A stretch of DNA of 64,000 bases, taken from Fictibacillus arsenicus (lineage in GTDB: Bacteria; Bacillota; Bacilli; Bacillales; Fictibacillaceae). Below are positions 35,125 through 43,764 of this stretch, piece after piece. The notes below the pieces were generated by a model that saw nothing but the letters and a program-made list of their open reading frames with translations, made no database searches and had not been told where the DNA came from. The DNA is taken from assembly GCF_001999465.1 (NCBI RefSeq), contig NZ_MQMF01000004.1, positions 1 through 64,000 on the forward strand, given 5' to 3'. The first letter of the stretch is position 1. Each line of letters opens with the position of its first letter. Position numbers and translations under genes: made by a program.

Positions 35125-35685
35125 TTGTTGAAAAAGCGTGATTTATCAGACAGTCATGTTCTTTACAATTTAATGGTGCACCCAGACGTCTTCCCTTTTG
35201 TACGTCAAAAAGCTGCTTCTTTTGAAGAATTCATGTTCTTAACGAAGCAAACGATTGAGGAAGAAGACCAAGGAAAAATCATTTCCAGAACGATTTTGGA
35301 TGAGTGGCATAATCCTATCGGCACCATTAATCTATTCGATGTTCAAGATGGTTACGGGTTTCTTGGAACTTGGATCGGTCAGCCATACTTTGGCAAGGGT
35401 TATAATAACTTAGCAAAAGAAGCATTTTTTTCTGAGTTATTTTATGAAAGGGATATTCATACCGTATTTATGAGAATCCGAAAGGTAAACGTTCGCTCAC
35501 AAAAAGCTGCAGAAAAAATTCCTTATGTGACACTTGCAAATGAAACACGTAAGGATATTTACGACCAGCTCAATCAAGGCGAAGAAATTTATAACCTTTA
35601 TCAGATTGAAAAAGATAACTATTTGATGCATCAGCTTCGTACTCAGCCGCTTGAAGTGGCAGAAGAGCAATTAAAGGAAGCTTAA
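35125..35685 (+). CDS. GNAT family N-acetyltransferase
   Basis: A 186-residue protein of the RimJ/RimL-like acetyltransferase type. Visible are the beta-bulge region GFLGTWIGQPYFGKGYNNLAKEAF (acetyl-CoA P-loop form QPYFGKGYN) and VNVRSQKAAEKI. TTG start 35125, 6 bases after GGAGGG. The ribosome site can be hidden by CCCTC at 35106-35110, part of the structured leader. Acyl acceptor unknown; some GNATs act on aminoacyl-tRNA, which is of interest given the leader, but nothing in the protein proves it. Confidence 0.8.
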   Translation: MLKKRDLSDSHVLYNLMVHPDVFPFVRQKAASFEEFMFLTKQTIEEEDQGKIISRTILDEWHNPIGTINLFDVQDGYGFLGTWIGQPYFGKGYNNLAKEAFFSELFYERDIHTVFMRIRKVNVRSQKAAEKIPYVTLANETRKDIYDQLNQGEEIYNLYQIEKDNYLMHQLRTQPLEVAEEQLKEA

Positions 35686-35720
35686 TACACGAAACAAGTT
35701 AATAAAGCTTGCACATACTA

Positions 35721-35754
35721 AGACCACCCTCACCTTTTGAGGGTGGTTTTTTTG
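35721..35754 (+). terminator. Terminator of the GNAT gene
   Basis: ACCACCCTC / GAGGGTGGT hairpin followed by T7. Confidence 0.85.
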
Positions 35755-35767
35755 TTTCATGAAAGAA

Positions 35768-35896
35768 GTTGATTTCCGTTGCAGGATGCTCGCTTTCCGC
35801 GGGGCAGGCGGTGAGCCACATTTGTACGTTTCACTTTTAAGTGTCTTACCTGCCCGCCTGTCCCGCAGGAGTCTCGCACCTTCCACTCCAATCAAC
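35768..35896 (+). repeat. Palindromic intergenic element, copy 4
   Basis: 129 bp from GTTGATTTCCG to CCAATCAAC. Its centre differs from copies 1, 3 and 6: it has ACGTTTCACTTTTAAGTGTC, shared with copy 5, marking a sub-family. Confidence 0.85.
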
Positions 35897-35964
35897 TTGT
35901 CAATGAGGTATTTATAAAAAAAGCTAAACAAATTTTAGCTATTTATTTTAAGGAGGTCTTTATT

Positions 35965-36102
35965 ATGAAAAGCAGCAAACGTGAAGCTAAAGAGCGAAAT
36001 AATGATTTAACTAAAACGCAAGAAGTCACTTACAAAGAGGAATTAAAATCTGCAGAATCTGTTGCAGAAACTAAAGAAATGACAAATGAAGACTATTCAT
36101 AA
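35965..36102 (+). CDS. yfhE: YfhE-like small protein
   Basis: A 45-residue charged protein. ATG 35965 behind AAGGAGGT. The core LTKTQEVTYKEELKSAESVA resembles the YfhE family (short proteins with a TQEV-Y-EFK motif), and it lies next to yfhD as in B. subtilis. Function unknown; spore-related expression is plausible. Confidence 0.65.
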   Translation: MKSSKREAKERNNDLTKTQEVTYKEELKSAESVAETKEMTNEDYS

Positions 36103-36221
36103 GTGGTGAATTCTTCCTGTATCAGATTTTAGTATTCTGCACATTCTAAGTTCGAGGACAAGTTCCTCACTAGCTTTTGATTTACGTTTCAAACATTGTA
36201 TATCTTTAAGGAGGTATTTTT

Positions 36222-36386
36222 GTGGAAAAACGTAACCGAAAGTCCCCATCGCACAACAAAGCTAATGCTTCACAAGCCAAAGGACTTGACGTCGAGTACT
36301 CAAGTGAATTGGCAGATCAAAACGATCTTGAAGCGCAAGCTCGTGCACAAGCCGCTGACCGACGCCAGAAAAAAGGCCGTCGCTAA
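36222..36386 (+). CDS. yfhD: YfhD-like small protein
   Basis: A 54-residue basic protein with GTG start 36222 behind AAGGAGGT. The core GLDVEYSSELADQNDLEAQARAQAAD is the YfhD family signature. Rich in Lys/Arg at both ends. It follows yfhE by 119 bp and is closed by a strong terminator. Function unknown. Confidence 0.8.
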   Translation: MEKRNRKSPSHNKANASQAKGLDVEYSSELADQNDLEAQARAQAADRRQKKGRR

Positions 36387-36390
36387 GTGC

Positions 36391-36424
36391 AAAAAGACCT
36401 GCTGGGATAGCAGGTCTTTTTTTA
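36391..36424 (+). terminator. Terminator of yfhD
   Basis: AAAGACCTGCT / AGCAGGTCTTT hairpin followed by T-run. Confidence 0.85.
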
Positions 36425-36453
36425 ATATAAGGAATTTCCCAAAGTGCATAACT

Positions 36454-36590
36454 TGTGGATAAAGTTATCAACAACTATGTGTATATTGTGAATAACTTAA
36501 TTAACCATACAAATGATTATGTGCAATTCTGTGCAAAAATTGTGGATTATACACAGTTTCTGTGGAAAACCATGTGGATAGTGTGTATAT
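36454..36590. promoter_or_regulatory. DnaA-box cluster
   Basis: Three exact TTATNCACA boxes (36454-36462, 36487-36495, 36547-36555) and about seven one-mismatch sites (36465-36473, 36478-36486, 36530-36538, 36541-36549, 36561-36569, 36573-36581, 36582-36590) lie within 137 bp. Most point the same way (TGTGGATAA sense). The region is intergenic, between the yfhD terminator and maa. This density is typical of DnaA-binding clusters, not of chance. Confidence 0.75.
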
Positions 36591-36617
36591 ATCAGAATTT
36601 TTAAAGCAATAAAATTA

Positions 36618-37181
36618 TTATTTTACTGAAAGCTCTTTTATAATTTTTGCTGGATTTCCACCTACAACTGCATTATCTGGTACATCTTTCGTAACTACTG
36701 CTCCAGATGCAATTACCACATTGTTGCCGATTTTTACCCCTGGATTAATAATTGAACCGCCTCCGAGCCAAACATTATCACCAATATGAACAGGCTTTCC
36801 AAATTCTTTACCTGAGTTTCGTTCATCAGGATCTAATGGATGTGTTGCCGTATAGATGTGAACTCCGGGGGCGAGCATGCAGTTATCTCCAATACTGACT
36901 TTACAAACATCTAAGATTGTACAATCAAAGTTTGCATAGAAGTTTTCCCCAACATGTATGTTGTACCCGTAATCACATCTGAAGTTAGGCTCTATACCAA
37001 TGTTTTCATCCGTTGAGCCAAATAGTTCTTTAATCAGCTTACTCCTCTTTTCGGCCTCGTTCTCGAGAGTTGCATTGTATAATCTTGTTAACCTTCTGGC
37101 TTCTATGCGCTCTTTCTCTAATTGCGGATCATTTGGCAGATACATTTCGCCGTTAATCATCTTTTCTTTTTCTGTAGTCAT
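36618..37181 (-). CDS. Maltose/galactoside O-acetyltransferase (Maa-like)
   Basis: A 187-residue left-handed beta-helix (hexapeptide repeat) acetyltransferase of the LacA/Maa type, which acetylates sugars with acetyl-CoA. The catalytic His is in YTATHPLDP, and hexapeptide repeats run from [13 protein letters not shown] to [13 protein letters not shown] 37181 behind GGGGAGG. Its 5' end faces rlmD with 27 bp between, so it may be co-transcribed. Confidence 0.88.
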   Translation of the reverse strand: MTTEKEKMINGEMYLPNDPQLEKERIEARRLTRLYNATLENEAEKRSKLIKELFGSTDENIGIEPNFRCDYGYNIHVGENFYANFDCTILDVCKVSIGDNCMLAPGVHIYTATHPLDPDERNSGKEFGKPVHIGDNVWLGGGSIINPGVKIGNNVVIASGAVVTKDVPDNAVVGGNPAKIIKELSVK

Positions 37182-37208
37182 AAAAATCCTCCCCATGCTA
37201 TCCTGGTG

Positions 37209-38597
37209 TTATTTTAAGACCAACGTACAAACAGCTTCTACTTGTGCGGTTTGCGGAAACATATCCACAGGCGTTATATTCTCCACTTCAAATCCTTTAG
37301 TTATCAACATGTGGACATCTTTTGCTAAAGTTGAAGGATTACATGAAACATAGACCATTCGTTTAGGTTTTATCTTAGCAACTGTTTCAAGAAATGCTGG
37401 ATCACAGCCTGTTCTCGGCGGATCTACAACGATCACGTCAGGATGCCATCCTTCTTTCAGCCATTTAGGGAGCAGCTTTTCAGCTTTTCCCGCTTCATAC
37501 TGGGCATTCGTAATTCCATGTTTCTCAGCATTCTTTCTTGCATCTTCTATTGATTCTTTAATAATGTCCATACCTCGTACTTCTTTTGCCCCATCAGCTA
37601 GCCACATTCCAATGGTTCCTGAACCGCAATAAGCATCTACCACCTTTTCTTTACCTGTCAGTTTGGCCTGCTTTTTTACTTCATCATAAAGTTTAACCGT
37701 CTGCTGCGGATTTAATTGAAAAAAAGCACGTGCAGACAGTTCAAAGCTAAGATCTCCTAAATGCTCTGTTATCGTATCTTTACCGTATACACCCTCTGTT
37801 TGATTACCAAAAATTAATGATGTTTTTTCTTCATTAACATTTTGAACAAACGAAGTTACTTGCGGAAGACGTTTTTTGACCTCTGCTATGAAAAGTTCTT
37901 TTTTAGGAAAAGCTTCTGTAGCAGTAACAAGAACAAGCTGTATTTGATCGGTACGAAAAGCAGTACGAACCACAATTGTTCTTATGCTCCCTGTACGTTT
38001 TCTTTCGTTATAAACAGGAAGGTTAAGATCGCGTATGATCTGTTTAACCTTGTTCGTTACAATGTTGGTATCTTCGTGCTGAACCAGGCAGTGATCAATA
38101 TTGATCAGTTTATGAGAATTGCTGCTGTATAGCCCAGCGATGACTGTATCATTTATTTTGCCTACTTGAAACTGGCTCTTGTTTCGGTAATACCATGGTT
38201 CTTTCATTCCAATCGTTTTCTCTAGAGGAAGTTTCTCTTTAGAAATTTTGGTGTATCGTTCAAACGCCTGAGCCACAATATCTCTTTTTTCTTTTAACTG
38301 TGACGGATAGGTTAAATGCTGAAGCTGGCATCCTCCGCACTCCTCATAAATCGGGCATGGCGGAGTTGTCCGGTTTTTTGACTTCTTTTTAATCTTTTTA
38401 ATTTTCCCCTCTGCTCTGTTTGGGAAAACTTTTGTGATTTCCACCTGAATTTCTTCACCAGGAAGAGCACCAGGAACAAATACCACCTGGCGTTTATAAA
38501 ATCCGATTCCTTCTCCATTGATTCCGAGTCGTTTGATCGAAAGCGGAAACGTTTGACCGATTTTCATGATTGGATTTTCTTGCTTTGTATATTTCAT
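37209..38597 (-). CDS. rlmD: 23S rRNA (uracil-5-)-methyltransferase, RlmD/YfjO type
   Basis: A 462-residue RumA/TrmA-type m5U methyltransferase. The N-terminal TRAM domain is about residues 15-70. The iron-sulphur ligands are in [10 protein letters not shown], the SAM site in [13 protein letters not shown], and the catalytic Cys in [14 protein letters not shown]. subtilis has two paralogs, YefA and YfjO; the neighbourhood (pdaA next) marks this one as YfjO-like. ATG 38597 or 38567 are both possible starts. Confidence 0.9.
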   Translation of the reverse strand: MKYTKQENPIMKIGQTFPLSIKRLGINGEGIGFYKRQVVFVPGALPGEEIQVEITKVFPNRAEGKIKKIKKKSKNRTTPPCPIYEECGGCQLQHLTYPSQLKEKRDIVAQAFERYTKISKEKLPLEKTIGMKEPWYYRNKSQFQVGKINDTVIAGLYSSNSHKLINIDHCLVQHEDTNIVTNKVKQIIRDLNLPVYNERKRTGSIRTIVVRTAFRTDQIQLVLVTATEAFPKKELFIAEVKKRLPQVTSFVQNVNEEKTSLIFGNQTEGVYGKDTITEHLGDLSFELSARAFFQLNPQQTVKLYDEVKKQAKLTGKEKVVDAYCGSGTIGMWLADGAKEVRGMDIIKESIEDARKNAEKHGITNAQYEAGKAEKLLPKWLKEGWHPDVIVVDPPRTGCDPAFLETVAKIKPKRMVYVSCNPSTLAKDVHMLITKGFEVENITPVDMFPQTAQVEAVCTLVLK

Positions 38598-38759
38598 ATT
38601 TTTTCACTCATTTCTTCGCTAAGAAGTTGCTTTTCTTATTGTAGACGAAACGAACCGCTTCTACCAACTTCATCTACACTTAAATAGGCAGTGAGTTTTT
38701 TTGAAAAATCAAATATATCACTTTATACCGATTGAATAGAGATAAAACCCATAGGGGCT

Positions 38760-39016
38760 ATAGCCAATCCAAAAGAAGATGCTACTGTAAATAAAAAAGA
38801 AAAGGACAAAAAGAAGTGGTCCCTCACCTGGTCCGATGAATTTAACAAAATTCAAGAACATATGATTATACTTCTGCCAAATTAAAAACGAAAGGGTTAT
38901 TCAGCCAAACATAGGGAAGATACAAGGTCAGAGCTAAATTTCTTCTTGGGAAAAGTACGCATACTCCTGTTGGCAGCCATACCATTTACTTAGATAACGT
39001 TGAGTTGAAAGTATAA
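38760..39016 (+). pseudogene. Remnant of a GH16 glucanase with C-terminal binding module
   Basis: Two decayed pieces in different frames. The first (38760-38883) reads KKWSLTWSDEFNKIQ, the typical opening of family 16 beta-glucanases (WSDEFN), and stops early. The second (38927-39016) reads AKFLLGKSTHTPVGSHTIYL then DNVELKV and stop, the typical end of a carbohydrate-binding module. The whole catalytic centre is missing. An ancestral extracellular beta-glucanase gene lost by deletion is inferred. Confidence 0.6.
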
Positions 39017-39080
39017 AATAATTTTTTACTACGCTCTTTTCTAAAATATTGTTGCTTTCAAATACTTATCTTCTTTGTTA

Positions 39081-39268
39081 GTTGGTTGGAGTGGAAGGTG
39101 CGAGACTCCTCGAAAATGAAAATCACATTTTCTTCGTGCGATATATCGCTGCCGGAGCCTTCCTTGTCCTGCGGGACAGGCGGGCAGTGAGACACTTAAA
39201 AGTGAAACGTATGGATGTGGCTCACCGCCTGCCCCGCGGAAAGCGAGCAGCCTGGAACGGAAACCAAC
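39081..39268 (-). repeat. Palindromic intergenic element, copy 5 (inverted, long form)
   Basis: 188 bp on the minus strand from CGGAAACCAAC to GTTGGTTGGAGTGG. It shares the centre GACACTTAAAAGTGAAACGT with copy 4 and has about 60 extra bases near its 3' third. Right flank CTTTCAAAAGCAACAAAG equals the flank of copy 7. Confidence 0.82.
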
Positions 39269-39371
39269 TACTTTCAAAAGCAACAAAGTTTACGTTAACA
39301 GCCTTTTATTAAGACGCTTAAATTAGAACCTTGTTGATAAGCCAGGTTGATTTTAAGCGTTTTTTATTCAC

Positions 39372-39405
39372 AAAAAAAGTGCCTTTGTATTCATACAAAG
39401 GCACT
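39372..39405 (-). terminator. Terminator of pdaA
   Basis: AGTGCCTTTGTAT / ATACAAAGGCACT perfect 13-bp stem with a T-run on the minus strand. A looser hairpin (ACGCTTAAA/TTTAAGCGT, 39313-39363) lies next to it. Confidence 0.85.
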
Positions 39406-39407
39406 GT

Positions 39408-40220
39408 TTAAGGGTGAAATAATAAGGGAGGGGCAGACTTTTTTATCTGCAAGTCATCAAGGCTTTTAAATGTATACCCTCTCTTTTGAAGAGCTTCTAT
39501 CGTTTTCTCTAATGCATCCGCATTGTCTTTTGAAACGGTATGCAATAGAAGAATGCTGCCTGGATGGATCTGTTTCATTATCTGGTTGTAAGAATACTGC
39601 CAACCACGCTGTTTGTTGGTTTCCCAATCGAGAAATGCAAGTGACCAAAACACATGAGTGTAGCCTTCTTTTTTAGCAAGCATAATCGTTCTTTCACTGA
39701 AAACACCTCTAGGCGGCCGCAGATAGTGCATATCTGTTCTACCGGTTAGTTCCGTGTATCTCAGCTTTACTTTTTCTAATTCATTTTTTAATCGTGAATC
39801 AGAAACTTGTGTTAAATCTGGATGATGATATGAATGATTACCTACTATATGCCCTTCTTCAGCCATTCTTTTTATTAGGTGAGGGTGAGTTTTCATAAAT
39901 TGTCCGGTTACAAAAAAGGCAGCAGGGACTTTGTTTCGTTTCAATACATCCAGCACATTATCTGTATATCCGTTTTCATACCCATTATCAAACGTTAAAT
40001 AAATGTCTTTTTTGGTTGAATCTCCCATAAAAAGACTGTCATATTTTTTAATGAGTTCAAGATATCTCGAATCAGTGGTCGGTGGAGTTTCTTTCCCCTT
40101 TTTTTCAAAAAACCACTCCAGTCTTTGATTCGATACACCTCGTTCGGCATAAGTTACATGTGATTGGGTGAAAAATAAGATGGAAACCAAAATCAGGCAC
40201 AGGAGCCGGTTGATTTTCAT
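39408..40220 (-). CDS. pdaA: Peptidoglycan N-acetylmuramic acid deacetylase PdaA
   Basis: A 270-residue exported carbohydrate esterase 4. Signal peptide at residues 1-25. NodB motifs: TFDNGYENGY (Asn in place of the second Asp, as in PdaA), HSYHHPDL zinc-binding His, and RPPRGVFS. PdaA removes acetyl groups during muramic delta-lactam formation in the spore cortex, needed for germination. Neighbour rlmD/yfjO matches the B. subtilis yfjO-yfjS region. Confidence 0.92.
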   Translation of the reverse strand: MKINRLLCLILVSILFFTQSHVTYAERGVSNQRLEWFFEKKGKETPPTTDSRYLELIKKYDSLFMGDSTKKDIYLTFDNGYENGYTDNVLDVLKRNKVPAAFFVTGQFMKTHPHLIKRMAEEGHIVGNHSYHHPDLTQVSDSRLKNELEKVKLRYTELTGRTDMHYLRPPRGVFSERTIMLAKKEGYTHVFWSLAFLDWETNKQRGWQYSYNQIMKQIHPGSILLLHTVSKDNADALEKTIEALQKRGYTFKSLDDLQIKKSAPPLLFHP

Positions 40221-40340
40221 AAGAACTTTCCTCCTTCAAACGACAACCTATACCTTTATTGTGTTTTGATTCACCGAAACCATGCTAGGGATATTAAGGA
40301 AACCTCTGAGAGTTTGTGCAATTTATAAATTAGGGAAATG

Positions 40341-40445
40341 AAATCAAAAGTTTTGATGCTCAATCCAAAAGTTTTGAGCTTCAATCCAAATATTCCGCCT
40401 TCCAATCCAGAAGTTTTGGGTATTTATCCACAAGTCGACACAGCT
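40341..40445. repeat. 21-bp period array, CAATCCAAAAGTTTTG type
   Basis: Units start with (C)AATCC at 40361, 40382 and 40403, preceded by AAATC at 40341 and ending with TTATCC at 40424, all 21 bases apart. Each unit carries the small palindrome CAAAAGTTTTG or a decayed form. The last unit contains an exact DnaA box TTATCCACA (40424-40432). Same family as 61443. Confidence 0.75.
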
Positions 40446-40493
40446 AGACATATTTCGACTTTGTGATTCTCTGCCGCTCAGCGCTTTTACATA

Positions 40494-40530
40494 CAAAAAA
40501 CCACAGTTCAAAATTTCGAACTGCGGTTTT
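40494..40530 (-). terminator. Terminator of the fumarase gene
   Basis: AAAACCGCAGTTC / GAACTGTGGTTTT hairpin on the minus strand with T-run. Confidence 0.82.
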
Positions 40531-40541
40531 AATTACAATAT

Positions 40542-42089
40542 TTATTTAAAAACCGGATCTTTAAACTGCTCCAGCTTCTGTAAAGATGATTTCTCAACAT
40601 GCTCGTGCAGGCTGTTTCCGTGAGAATCCATCGTTACGACAGCGGTAAAGCCATTAACACGGATATGCCACATCGCTTCAGGAATACCAAATTCCATCAG
40701 ATCGACACCTTCAACCTTTTCCATACATTCCGCATAATACTGAGCTGCACCGCCAATCGCGTTCAAGTATACACCGCCATGCTCTTTAAGGGCAGCCAGT
40801 GTTTTTGGTCCCATGCCGCCTTTACCGATTACAGCACGTATGCCAAATTTCTTCATGATGTCACCTTGGTAAGGCTCCTCACGAATACTTGTTGTTGGTC
40901 CAGCAGCTTTTACTACCCAGTTTCCTTCTGCATCCTTTGCCATAACAGGTCCGCAGTGATAGATGATCTGACCATTTAAGTCGATCGGGGCAGGGTTATC
41001 CATAAGATGCTTATGAATCGCATCACGCCCGGTATGCATCATGCCATTGATTGTGACAACATCCCCAACCTTCAGCTCACGAATCTGCTCTTCTGTAATC
41101 GGAGCTTCCAAAGTAATGCTTCTTGTTTTCTCTTCTTGATGCTCAAGAGCTGCAGCTGCTTCCTCATCTGCTTTTGCAAAATCGATCTCTTCACCTTCTT
41201 GATACAGCCATTCTTGGATTTCTCCCGTATCAGCGTTCAGCTTTACACCTAAACGGCGATATGCCCAGCAGTTATAAGCAACAGATACGAAAAAGCTAGC
41301 AGGGATACGGTTAATAACGCCTATTTTACAACCTAACAGCGTCGTTTCTCCGCCGAACCCCATCGTTCCGATTCCGAGTTTATTTGCGTTGTCCATTACA
41401 TACTCTTCAAGCTTGCGAAGGTTTTCATTCGGGTTAACGTCATCTACTGAACGGAACAACATTTCCTTTGCCAGTTCATATCCAGATGTGCGGTCTCCGC
41501 CGATTCCAACTCCAATAAAGCCAGCACTGCACCCTTGTCCTTGTGCTTGGTATACAGAGTGCATGATGCATTTGCGGATACCATCCAAGTCACGTCCCGC
41601 TCGTCCTAAGCCCTCTAGTTCAGCAGGGAGACTGTACTGGATATTCTTATTTTCACATCCGCCGCCTTTTAGAATAAGACGAGCATCGATATAGTCTTCT
41701 TCCCATTGTTCGAACTTGATAACAGGGGTTCCGTCACCAAGGTTGTCACCACTGTTATCTCCAGTGATAGAATCAACAGAGTTCGGACGAAGCTTCGTAT
41801 CTTTTGTTGCATCAGCAATCGCCTGGCGGATGGCCTTTTTCATCTTAATCTGGTTCGCGCCTATAGGGACTTTAATTTTAAACGTAGGAAGTCCTGTATC
41901 TTGGCAGATCGGTGATACATTCTCGTCTGCTTTTAAAATATTATCTGTAATCGTATCTAAAGACATAGCTGCGCGAGTTCCTGCATTTTCTTTAAGTTTT
42001 GCTGCAAGAATGGCACGGCGAACGTCTTTTGGCAATTTGGTTGATGTTTCTACAATCAGTTTATACATACTTTCCTGAAATTTTTCCAT
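40542..42089 (-). CDS. Fumarate hydratase, class I
   Basis: A 515-residue iron-sulphur fumarase (FumA/B type, alpha and beta domains fused) that interconverts fumarate and malate in the TCA cycle. N-terminal Fe-S domain includes PICQDTGLP and a Cys in GGGCENKN; a further Cys region is YQAQGQGCSAGF. The C-terminal domain has YHCGPVM and AAGPTTSIRE. B. subtilis uses class II CitG, so this oxygen-sensitive form is an addition or alternative. Own terminator. Confidence 0.92.
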   Translation of the reverse strand: MEKFQESMYKLIVETSTKLPKDVRRAILAAKLKENAGTRAAMSLDTITDNILKADENVSPICQDTGLPTFKIKVPIGANQIKMKKAIRQAIADATKDTKLRPNSVDSITGDNSGDNLGDGTPVIKFEQWEEDYIDARLILKGGGCENKNIQYSLPAELEGLGRAGRDLDGIRKCIMHSVYQAQGQGCSAGFIGVGIGGDRTSGYELAKEMLFRSVDDVNPNENLRKLEEYVMDNANKLGIGTMGFGGETTLLGCKIGVINRIPASFFVSVAYNCWAYRRLGVKLNADTGEIQEWLYQEGEEIDFAKADEEAAAALEHQEEKTRSITLEAPITEEQIRELKVGDVVTINGMMHTGRDAIHKHLMDNPAPIDLNGQIIYHCGPVMAKDAEGNWVVKAAGPTTSIREEPYQGDIMKKFGIRAVIGKGGMGPKTLAALKEHGGVYLNAIGGAAQYYAECMEKVEGVDLMEFGIPEAMWHIRVNGFTAVVTMDSHGNSLHEHVEKSSLQKLEQFKDPVFK

Positions 42090-42155
42090 CTCTCCACTAC
42101 CCCTTTATGACTTGGCTTTTGTAAGCGTAATCACTATTAATGCTTCTATTATAAC

Positions 42156-42190
42156 AAAAAAATCCGTTCCTTTAATAAAGAAACGGATTC
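42156..42190 (-). terminator. Terminator of the SE1561-like gene
   Basis: AATCCGTTTC / GAACGGATT hairpin on the minus strand followed by T7. Confidence 0.8.
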
Positions 42191-42195
42191 CAAAA

Positions 42196-42387
42196 TTATT
42201 TTTCTTCCCAATCGTAACGAAATTGCTTACACTTCTCTTCAAGATCGTCGAGCATTGAAATAATCTTGTCGATTTCATCAATACCGGCTGTTTCAGCATC
42301 TATAGAATCTAAAACATCAACTAATAAATCAATTCGATTTTTAATATATTCTTTTTGAGAGGATTTATCCTGAATAGAGTTACCCAT
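42196..42387 (-). CDS. SE1561 family protein
   Basis: A 63-residue acidic helical protein starting MGNSIQDKSSQKEYIKNRID with two likely antiparallel helices rich in Asp/Glu (LVDVLDSIDAET and ISMLDDLEEKCKQF). It matches the small SE1561 family of Bacilli. Divergent from yfkAB. Function unknown. Confidence 0.7.
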   Translation of the reverse strand: MGNSIQDKSSQKEYIKNRIDLLVDVLDSIDAETAGIDEIDKIISMLDDLEEKCKQFRYDWEEK

Positions 42388-42543
42388 GTTGATCTCTCCT
42401 TTCCATCCATTCTACTTTAACAAGGCCAGACGCTTTTGCCAATATTAGATTAGGCTTTAAACAACATAAGTTTACCCTTTTTCTTTAGCAATTGTTCAGT
42501 TAAGATAAGTATTGTCAATTTTGGCATGAAGGAGATTTTTATT

Positions 42544-43662
42544 ATGGTTACAAAAACAGATTTAAAAGCGATAACTCCGGACTATGATCCTTGGGAAGCT
42601 TATTTAGATATACACGAGCATCAAAGACTGCAGCTGTCCAATATCGAGATTACGACCACTACACTCTGTAACATGCGATGTGCACACTGTGCTGTCGGTT
42701 ATACACTGCAAACGAAAGACCCTGAACCACTTCCATTGGAGTTAGTCATAAAAAGACTTGATGAAATTCCTCAATTAAGAGCGTTCAGCATTACGGGCGG
42801 TGAGCCTATGCTTTCATTGAAATCAGTAAACAGCTATGTCGTTCCTCTTTTAAAGTACGCAAGAGAACGCGGTGCCCGTACACAGATCAACTCAAATTTA
42901 ACGTTAGATTTAGCGCGCTACGAAAAAATTATTCCATACTTAGATGTTCTCCATATCTCCCACAACTGGGGTACACTGGAGGAATTTTCTGAGACAGGTT
43001 TTGCCATGATGGAAAAAAAGCCTTCACTAGCTCAAAGAGAAGCATATTTCTCACGCCTTACCGAAAATGCACGTGCTCTAACAAAAGCAGGTGTTATGGT
43101 TTCAGCTGAAACTATGCTTAATAAAAAGACAGTTCCTTACTTGGAAGACATACATAATCATATACTTGAGATGGGCTGTCAGCGGCACGAAATACACCCG
43201 ATGTACCCAAGTGACTATGCTAGCACGCTAGAAACAATCAGTCTTGATGAAATGCGCGAAAGCATCCACAAACTTCTGGATATACGAGATAAAAAGACAT
43301 GGATGCTGTTTGGAACCTTGCCTTTTTATGCGTGTTCTGACAACAAGAAAGACCTCCAATTGCTGAAAAGGCTGCAGAATGAGGAAAATGTAACGGTTAG
43401 AAATGACCCTGACGGAAGATCACGTCTGAACATAAATATATTTGATGGCAATATTATTGTCACTGATTTCGGTGATGCACCTCCGCTTGGGAATATTAAA
43501 GATACAAGCCTCCTTGATGCATATGATACTTGGAATGATTCGAAGCTCGCAAAAGAACTTGGATGCCACTGCCCTGCTGTTAATTGCCTCGGTCCTAATG
43601 TTCTTGTTAAACATTCTTATTATCAAGATATTAATTTTTCCGGTAGAACAGCGAAGCTTTAA
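42544..43662 (+). CDS. yfkAB: Radical SAM/CxCxxxxC protein YfkAB
   Basis: A 372-residue radical SAM enzyme. The 4Fe-4S motif is CNMRCAHC (C42, C46, C49). ITGGEP is the SAM-binding GGE motif. The C-terminus has a second Cys cluster (CHCPAVNC) that gives the family its name. ATG 42544 behind AAGGAGA. In B. subtilis the locus is the yfkA/yfkB region. Substrate unknown. Confidence 0.9.
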   Translation: MVTKTDLKAITPDYDPWEAYLDIHEHQRLQLSNIEITTTTLCNMRCAHCAVGYTLQTKDPEPLPLELVIKRLDEIPQLRAFSITGGEPMLSLKSVNSYVVPLLKYARERGARTQINSNLTLDLARYEKIIPYLDVLHISHNWGTLEEFSETGFAMMEKKPSLAQREAYFSRLTENARALTKAGVMVSAETMLNKKTVPYLEDIHNHILEMGCQRHEIHPMYPSDYASTLETISLDEMRESIHKLLDIRDKKTWMLFGTLPFYACSDNKKDLQLLKRLQNEENVTVRNDPDGRSRLNINIFDGNIIVTDFGDAPPLGNIKDTSLLDAYDTWNDSKLAKELGCHCPAVNCLGPNVLVKHSYYQDINFSGRTAKL

Positions 43663-43679
43663 AGCGGTAAAAAGTTATA

Positions 43680-43711
43680 AACTTTACAAAAGTAAGTTTA
43701 AAACGTATAAT
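43680..43711 (+). promoter_or_regulatory. Promoter and dyad of the HxlR-type gene
   Basis: TTTACA (43683-43688), 17-base spacer, TATAAT (43706-43711). An inverted repeat AACTTTAC-AAAA-GTAAGTT (43680-43698) covers the -35. It is of the size and shape used by HxlR-family autoregulators. Confidence 0.55.
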
Positions 43712-43764
43712 AAAAGGCAAATATTAAACTGTAGCTTAAGCTTTGTTGTATAGAGGTGAATGAT

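Noticed and set aside
42105-42299. Minus-strand frame overlapping the SE1561-like gene
   Set aside because: It overlaps a better supported gene and a terminator, with no ribosome site.
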